64,000 bases of DNA, from the NCBI GenBank assembly GCA_035771165.1, contig JAWNZC010000445.1:842501-906500 (forward strand), given 5' to 3'. The stretch comes from Paragorgia papillata. Taxonomy: Eukaryota > Cnidaria > Anthozoa > Scleralcyonacea > Coralliidae. Positions 57,672 to 64,000 of the stretch are shown piece by piece. The notes below the pieces were generated by a model. That model saw nothing but the letters and a program-made list of their open reading frames with translations, did not search any database and had not been told where the DNA came from. The position numbers and the translations under genes were made by a program. The stretch's first letter is position 1. Each line of letters begins with the position of its first letter.

Positions 57672-58790
57672 ATGGCCCAGCGCGAGGAAGAGTTGTCGTT
57701 TATTAAAAGTATTGCTGACCTTGAACGGGAACTTGGAGAAATAGATTTTCCGTGGAATGATATCTGCCCGTTAGAAATCATTCAATGGCTTGAATGTTTT
57801 AGTAAATGCCATCGAACATCAAAGGAACTGATGTTAATGACAATGTTGTTTACAACAAGTGCGTTGTTGGGGCATTCCGTTGTCAAAATATATGACAACG
57901 ATCCATTCGACGAGAAGGCGAACCTTCACTTCATTATAACTGGGCCTTCAGGGATCGGGAAGTCGCCTGCCGCTCGCCATGGTTGTCAAATGCCACTGAC
58001 GGGACACTTGGAACCGAAAGTTAACAAGGTGATCTGGACGGACGAACCAACAGAAAGTGGGTTATTTAATTTTTTTGTTAACAACGATGTTGTACCCATC
58101 CTCTGCGTCGACGAAGCGACAGAGTTTTTGAGGAGAACAATCCTTAATAAAGGGAGGAAAGGTTTACTAGAGATGAGCCGTCTTTGTAAGCTATACGACG
58201 GAGATTCGTGGTTCGTGATAAAAGGGTCGCAAGGGAAGAGGAAAGGTGTTGTAAAGGAAGCACGCTGCGCATTCTTGGCGCTTTGCACAGCGAACGAATT
58301 CCTCAAAGATATCTGGCCCAAAGCAGTTTCCGCCAAGAATGGTTTTCCTGACCGAATACTATTTATGTATCAGTCAGAACAGGAAAAAGCGACTCTGACC
58401 GAGGTTGGCGAAAACTTAGGAAAGCTGAGGGAGGAATTTGGCGCACTCCAATCACCCAACGGCGTCTTCGAAGATATTTTTGTTCGCCACAATGGCGAGC
58501 ATAAAATCACCTACACGTTAGCCACTGAAGCTAGAGAGGTGTTCGCCAAACATGTAGACGAAGTAATTCCCAGCCAAAGCACCGAAGCACGATTCCAGTC
58601 CCAGTGTAGCCATAAGACCGACAGGAATATTTTGAAGATCGCACTCAATCAACATGTCCTTTACGACCGCATCTCAAAGGTTCTAAATGGTCAAGCTGGT
58701 CCAGTGCCAAATTTAGTCCGCTCTGAAACCATGGGATATGCAATCGCATTAGTGGAGTTTCTTAAACGGCAAAGGGCGATATCAGAGATT
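57672..58790 (+). CDS. DUF3987-like P-loop ATPase, exon 1
   Basis: 373 codons, ending in phase 0 at GATT|GTAAGT. Good start context (GTCATGG). The central part has Walker A GPSGIGKS (91-98, followed by PA as in DUF3987 proteins) and Walker B-like VPILCVDEAT (141-150). Then come LYDGDSWFV and a CTANEF / FPDRILFMY region matching the usual 'target list, then flexible arm' order of DUF3987. In bacteria this family is linked to phage and plasmid primase-helicase genes; animal versions are unusual and may be transposon-borne or domesticated. Function here is unknown. The frame joins exon 2 cleanly. Confidence 0.6.
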
Positions 58791-59431
58791 GTAAGTACAT
58801 ATTATAATTTATTTTAATGAAATGCAGAGGATAACCTGGGACTGAGCTAACTTATTTACATCTAAAATGTTAAATAATATATTAAAAAACATTGTTTTTT
58901 TAATAAGATGTAGGTAATTAAAACCAACACTAGAGTATTTGAAGAGGAAATACAATTAGCATAATTTGCCTCAACTTGCCTAGGGCTAAGGGTTAGGTGT
59001 GCACTATTATCTTGCTCAAGGTACCGGTTGTTGACAGATGACCTACAGCGAAGTGTTGTAAATAAATACAAGAGGCATGATAAAATACAGTGAAGGATCA
59101 GAATAAATTTGCATAAAGTATTGTAATGTGTATATAAAACATTGGGTGCCAAGAATATCCTAGGAATAAGGACGATAAACTACAGTTAACTACGTAGTTT
59201 ATGTCTGCACATACACATTAGTGACAATGACATTACAATACTTTATGATGCATCTTTATTCTTACCTCAAGTGGGGGAGTGCTGAGTAGAGAGCCTGGGT
59301 ACGAGGTTGCTGGTACCTGAGCAAGATAATCTTAACATTACCCTGAGCACTGCCAGTGCCAATTCTGTTAATAAGTAGTGCTGATGTTTTGAGAAAAGGC
59401 CCTTATATATATATATATATATATCTTTTAG
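58791..59431 (+). other. Intron of the ATPase gene, with a MITE
   Basis: GTAAGT donor; CTTTTAG acceptor after a (TA)n-rich tract. Inside, about 58980-59350 is a fold-back element. ATTATCTTGCTCAAGGTACC and ATAAAGTATTGTAATG on the left are matched in complement on the right (GGTACCTGAGCAAGATAAT, CATTACAATACTTTAT). Confidence 0.75.
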
Positions 59432-59845
59432 TGTGTTAATATAAAAGAAAACACAAGTGTGTCAGTCGGGATGATGGAAATGGAGGTAAAGAGGCGACTA
59501 TTGGTGGTGCCTGGCCCTTTCTGCTCAAGGAAAAGGCTATACAATTCAATTTCTTCCACAGACCGGCCAAGTTCCCAAAAAGTTGAGTTGGCAATGGAGA
59601 GTTTGAAAGAAGAGTTATTGGGTGTGATTGTGAAGGTTAGGCGAGGTGTATTTTTTTATAAAGTCTTCCCTCATATGGTAGATGTCACTTCACTGGCCAA
59701 GTATGGGATTTCCAGAGAAGAGTATAAAGACACCTACTTTTCTGAAGACCCATTGATCACTCCTGCTCAGAAACTGTACATGGAGAATCACCATCCAAAA
59801 AAAGATGAATATGATTTCCTTGATGCAACTGTTCCATTAGCATAA
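59432..59845 (+). CDS. DUF3987-like ATPase gene, exon 2
   Basis: Starts in the frame set by exon 1 (CVNIKENTSVSVGMMEMEVK...) and runs 137 codons to TAA, giving a 510-residue protein. It contains LLGVIVKVRRGVFFYK and an acidic/aromatic C-terminus (PKKDEYDFLDATVPLA). No domain recognised; it may be a substrate- or DNA-binding tail. ATTAAA about 7 bp after the stop may be the polyadenylation signal. Splice-site and phase agreement is the main evidence that it belongs to this gene. Confidence 0.6.
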   Translation, partial: CVNIKENTSVSVGMMEMEVKRRLLVVPGPFCSRKRLYNSISSTDRPSSQKVELAMESLKEELLGVIVKVRRGVFFYKVFPHMVDVTSLAKYGISREEYKDTYFSEDPLITPAQKLYMENHHPKKDEYDFLDATVPLA

Positions 59846-61475
59846 AATCTATTAAAGTTTATTTATTACCACTACCTTTTTACCAGATAAAAGGATTATT
59901 GAAACATTTTCAAAATATGGTTAAATTTTAGTACTTCTAAGTATGTAGACTGTTAGTATGTTGTTTATTAGAGCAAAATTTTGTTGTATCCTTTATTGTT
60001 CAAATTGGTTACATTTAAATTTTTAATAATATATTATGTATAAGGATATTGATAAGTAACTAATTTCATGTGAAAACTGTAATTGCATGTTTTAAACAAA
60101 ATTAGCCTCCGATCACAGACAATGGTGGTTTTTACTCACAACCGGTTATTATACCATGCCTAAAATAAACGGTCGGTTAAGAAAAAAAATCCAAAGAACG
60201 CGTGCTGGCGTAACCTTTGCCGCATTTGCATATAGGCAAATCTTGACAAGACATGTTTTGAGCAAAAGCCCTTCAACAGGGAAACTTTTCAGTTTGCTCT
60301 GATGAAGGGGTTTTGTTCAAACATCAGCAAATTGGCAGTTCACTACCTTTTCATTCTTTCATCTTATATTAACACTGCCTATGCAGCAGTAAAACTTTTT
60401 TGAGTACTGTATGTAATCATCTTATTAGGCAATCTACAAGTACAGTAGTTTGAAGAAAACAAGTCATAAATATTTTCATCAAACGTACTGGGTCTGTTAT
60501 TTCCCACAAATAGTCTTGTGCTCTGTTAATATCCACAAAGTGCATAATTATAATTTGCACGTAATTATATGTTTTGCAGCACACCGTGGATGACCAAATT
60601 TCCACGGAAGGCTTTTTAAATGTTGTGTGTCAATTTAAAATGGAAATAGCGCAACAAAATCGAGTTTATATCTCGTCACAAGGTTGGCAAGATAAAAATT
60701 TCACTTTACCCTGCTTATGATGTCACATGCATATCGAAAATAATTCCAAGATGGCGGACAGCACGCTGTCTTTGGTCGAAATATTTCCGAAACCAAAACA
60801 GTCTAATCTCTGTAAAATTAAATATTAATTGTTCTGTTCTTTCAGTTTGCAAGATCTTTTCCTTTATGTTCTTACTATGCATATTTCTATTATGAAATTA
60901 GTTTTAAAATATTGTTATGATATACATCTACTATTAACAGTTTTTGATAACTTATAATTCTTTTCCTTTCATATAAACGTAAGCTTTAATAAATATAATA
61001 AATTATACAGGAATATTAATTATACACGAATTTTGTGCATTGGACTGCCTGAAAATTTGTGACACTGTACCGGTATTAAAATATATTTTTTGTTATTCTG
61101 TTGGGGGAAAAAAAGTTGTGATCTGTTCATTAGTGCCCAAGCACTGTGCCATTGGTGCTGAATAGGCAATTGCGCAACAAAAACCTTGCTGAAGAAGAAT
61201 AATTAAGACAATATGTGTTTATACATATGACTCTTTTGGCAATAAGATATGAAAATTGGTCAAAAATGGACAACAGTGTAAAAAGAAGTTGCTGCATAAT
61301 TTTTTTTATTTAAATGGAAACACCTGCCAGGTATAAGTGCTGGGTGACCTGGCTGAACTGTGGTGTCAATGTCATTGTATGCCGAAAAATCAGTGATTAC
61401 AGTATAAAACTCATGTGAATAACATTCAAATCAACCTTATATTTCAAAACTATATCCCCTATCCATATACAGTAT
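59846..61475. other. Intergenic between convergent genes
   Basis: About 1.6 kb of AT-rich DNA between the plus-strand ATPase gene and the minus-strand transposase. No ORF above noise, no clear terminal repeats. Weak short palindromes only. Confidence 0.5.
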
Positions 61476-63428
61476 TTACAACCAGTTACTGCTAAGCTCC
61501 TGCTTTAGAGTCGTCCTGAACACTATGCGGTCTCTTAAAATGAAACCTACTTTTGTTTTAATAACCGCTAAGGTTGGATGTACTATGTTACTGTTGGTAT
61601 GTCCTACAACCTTAAGAAACAACTCATGTACTCTAGCATAGTCAGGATCAGAATCATCATCAACAATAATATCAACAATTTGTTGAAGAATAAAATGTTC
61701 ATAGTCTGTCCATTTTGCAGGTGCATGAGGTTCACCTTTTGTTTGCATAAATTCCGATGAAGAGTTTGGGGTGTTGTGATGTCTCTTTCTTTTTCGTTCA
61801 GTTTTAATAGTTAGTTCAGCATTTTTCTTGCCATATGGGTTGGCACAATTAATACAGCGGCAACCAACATGGCAGCTTCCAAAACTCTGGAAACACTTAC
61901 ACCTTGATCCATAGGAATGACAAAATCCTTTGCTTTTGTCACGAGCTGCACCACGTCCACAGCTACATGTTGGATGTTCTTGTAACACTTTTTTGCTATC
62001 TTCCACTGCTGCGCATTCTTCACCTATCAGTACATTTACAGGTATCACTGCATCATAATGGCCTTTTCCACTGTTGTTATAAGCAACATATAAAGGTACT
62101 GAAGATAAAGGTGCAGTCCTAGGGACAAGAGGTACCACAGGATAGCTGCCAATTGATGCAAATGCAACAATTGTGCAATTAAGAACATTTGCCAGTGCTA
62201 GTAACACTCCATTTCCCAGTTCACAATCAAAGAAGCCAAGCTGCAAAAAACATTGAGCCATTTCTTCATATGATTCTTTAGATGAATTAACTAAAAACAT
62301 TGAATAGTCAGTGCTGTGTTCACTTAAAAATTCTTGAACAACTAGTGATCGGAGAAGAATAACTCTATCCATAACATTTTGCCCAATGAAAAATCCCAAG
62401 GAACTTAAATGAGAACAGATGGTTTTCTGAGTAGCATCCTGAAGAAAGCTTTCTATCCCATGAGAAACAGCTAAAAATGAGCAGTCCCCGTTACCTGGAA
62501 CTTGTTTTCTTTTGAAGCCATAGTTTCCAAGTATCCCATCTAGATGTTGCTCTGCTGTAGTTTTTTCTCCTTGGCCATCACAAACTGGGTTAGAAAACAT
62601 AAGCAAAATAGAGGGTGAATGAATCCAAAAATTTTTGTTAGCAGTAATAGGTGCTTTTGCCTTTGCATAGGTATCAGTGGCTACATTAGCCATCATTTTT
62701 GCTTTAAGAATAATATTTTCAATATCCCTCTTGCTAATTTCAGTCTCATCATTATCAGAGCCGGAAGAGTCTAAATTGTTTTCATCATTCTCCACAAACG
62801 AAATATTTTCTAAATGTGCCGATGTTTCATATGCACTTTGTTTGATTTCTTCAGATGCGGAATTTATATGTACACCTATACCAAATCTTTCTTCATATGA
62901 TTTACCATCTTCTGCCAAGAATTGTTTATACCACTGGTTTATTGGAGTAACCCTTTTTGCATTCCTTCCTTTCTCATCAGCATGATAGTTTTTATCCATG
63001 TGAAGGTAAAATATTGTTGCTAAAAGAGCTACAGCCAGGCATATGCCAACACGACTTTTATTCAGCCATTTTCTGATCTTCCGATGTAATCGCTCATTTC
63101 GGTTTGTTCCAATGCATGGGGGAATACTTGACAAACAGCCTGATTTAATATGAAGCAATAATTTGTCTACAGCATCAATTGCAGCTTGAGGTAAAATTTT
63201 AATATTATCAACTTCCTCAACTTTCCACTTGTCAACAAATTTTAGTACATTACTTTCCATTACCTTTTTTTCAGGTGTAACTTCTTTTCTTGTTTCGCCA
63301 GTATCACCAGCACCACGAAAGCATAGTCGCAAATCTTTAATCAATTGCTTTCTCAATTGTCTGACCAAAGCATTGTTCTCTCTTTTTGGAATGTTTTTGA
63401 TCACTCTTTGAATTGCATGAAAAAACAT
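61476..63428 (-). CDS. Transposase C-terminal part with OTU and CXC domains
   Basis: 650 residues on the minus strand, continuing the transposase started upstream. Residues 1-17 (HAIQRVIKNIPKRE) complete the second catalytic block. GTNRNERLHRKIRKWL (107-122) supplies the third acidic residue (E112). A full OTU-type cysteine protease domain follows: GNGDCSFLAVS with D315/C316, and GKGHYDAV with H457. Then a CXC (tesmin-like) zinc domain (488-529: CSCGR...CKC...CRCINC) and a basic linker. OTU enzymes cleave ubiquitin; CXC domains bind DNA. The listed start Met is only the frame limit; translation must enter from the upstream frame. Confidence 0.75.
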   Translation of the reverse strand: MFFHAIQRVIKNIPKRENNALVRQLRKQLIKDLRLCFRGAGDTGETRKEVTPEKKVMESNVLKFVDKWKVEEVDNIKILPQAAIDAVDKLLLHIKSGCLSSIPPCIGTNRNERLHRKIRKWLNKSRVGICLAVALLATIFYLHMDKNYHADEKGRNAKRVTPINQWYKQFLAEDGKSYEERFGIGVHINSASEEIKQSAYETSAHLENISFVENDENNLDSSGSDNDETEISKRDIENIILKAKMMANVATDTYAKAKAPITANKNFWIHSPSILLMFSNPVCDGQGEKTTAEQHLDGILGNYGFKRKQVPGNGDCSFLAVSHGIESFLQDATQKTICSHLSSLGFFIGQNVMDRVILLRSLVVQEFLSEHSTDYSMFLVNSSKESYEEMAQCFLQLGFFDCELGNGVLLALANVLNCTIVAFASIGSYPVVPLVPRTAPLSSVPLYVAYNNSGKGHYDAVIPVNVLIGEECAAVEDSKKVLQEHPTCSCGRGAARDKSKGFCHSYGSRCKCFQSFGSCHVGCRCINCANPYGKKNAELTIKTERKRKRHHNTPNSSSEFMQTKGEPHAPAKWTDYEHFILQQIVDIIVDDDSDPDYARVHELFLKVVGHTNSNIVHPTLAVIKTKVGFILRDRIVFRTTLKQELSSNWL

Positions 63429-64000
63429 CTAATTTCACTGGAATATTTGGACCAAAAATTCCATTTATTGCATTTCTTAGAAGGCAGCAATTGTCCACAA
63501 CAATACCTTGAATTTGATCACATTCTCTACAATTATCATACCTCTTCTTCAGTCCTTGTAATAAATTTTCAACTCTTGTCATTGCTGTACCCTTTGTCAA
63601 TTGCCATCCAAGGATGTCACTTTCTTCATTCATAACAATAAAGAGGCTGTCATACATCTTTACCCACAAACCATTCATCCAGTAACCAATATTCGCAGCA
63701 ACTTTAAATGTATGGTCAAATGAAATCCATTTTCCTTTCTTTTGGCTCATATGATCAGTATACATGTGCTCTGACTCAATAAACGCTCTTATGAAAATGC
63801 TTGATATAAGTTTTCGACCAATGAACTCCTTGTCAATTTCAAAAACCGGAAAAGCACAAAAATCAAGATTGTCACAGGCTGATTGTCTGAGATATGACTC
63901 GTAACACATTTGAGAATTTTGTGACTGGTGAAGGTTAATAAGCATATTTTCTATGTCTTGAATACTTATCCCACTGTGGATGCTAATGGAGATGTAATTA
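63429..64000 (-). CDS. Transposase N-terminal part (DDE), partial, runs off window
   Basis: The frame is open to the window edge (the first Met inside is at 63945 but coding continues upstream of it), so the 5' end is missing. It shows SFDHTFKVAANIG (first catalytic Asp), YDSLFIVMNEES, GWQLTKGTAM and IQGIVVDNCCLLRNAINGIF (second Asp), then VKLDVF, where it goes out of frame at a run of six T (63420-63425 on the plus strand is A6). One extra base separates it from the downstream ORF. The layout is MULE/KDZ-like; superfamily not settled. The frame shift is decay, an assembly slip or programmed recoding. Confidence 0.7.

Overview
The window looks like AT-rich, intron-bearing, transposon-dense animal DNA. 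A Shaw/Kv3-type potassium channel gene, GT10 fucosyltransferase genes, BEL/Pao and LINE remnants, a tRNA-derived SINE and many fold-back MITEs fit an early-branching metazoan. A cnidarian, probably an anthozoan, is my best guess; the species cannot be read from the sequence. All calls come from reading motifs, splice signals and repeats by eye, without database searches.

Layout. (1) 1-10.7 kb, plus strand: a four-exon voltage-gated K+ channel gene (117-686, 7119-7701, 8762-9002, 9694-9790). It keeps the TVGYGD filter but has lost two outer S4 charges and the second proline of the S6 PXP motif, and has a TAA stop followed by 165 more open codons. Its introns hold several mobile elements, including a degenerate copy (4661-5956) of the element described in (4). 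(2) 10.7-16 kb: fold-back elements, simple repeats, a broken BEL/Pao gag gene on the minus strand and a small zinc-binding ORF.

(3) 16.08-52.28 kb: a tandem segmental duplication. Unit 1 (16077-30287) and unit 2 (30288-49172) are near-identical; unit 3 (49173-52279) is partial and more diverged. Each carries a single-exon alpha-1,3-fucosyltransferase gene on the minus strand and, divergently, a stub of a RecQ-like helicase. Units 1 and 2 also carry a ~204-bp satellite array (about 14 and 23 monomers), a LINE 3' end, a 1.16-kb palindromic element with 9-bp target duplications, and further MITEs. Copy 3 of the fucosyltransferase has the most ordinary coding structure; copies 1 and 2 lost the native stop, and copy 1 is also frameshifted.

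(4) A 2.76-kb element (44954-47715) sits only in unit 2; unit 1 is the empty site. It encodes a 345-aa polyprotein: membrane leader, a 2A ribosome-skipping motif (DVEENPGP), then a papain-like cysteine protease domain resembling herpesvirus-tegument-type (C76-like) deubiquitinases. This is the most striking object in the window.

(5) 52.3-57.6 kb: MITEs, two more elements with exact 9-bp target duplications, and a GATC-containing nonamer minisatellite. (6) 57.67-59.85 kb, plus strand: a two-exon gene for a DUF3987-like P-loop ATPase. (7) 61.48-64 kb, minus strand, running off the window: a DDE-type transposase gene fused to OTU protease and CXC domains, interrupted by one frameshift in a homopolymer. 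The 9-bp duplications and the MULE-like look of this transposase suggest, but do not prove, a shared mobilisation system.
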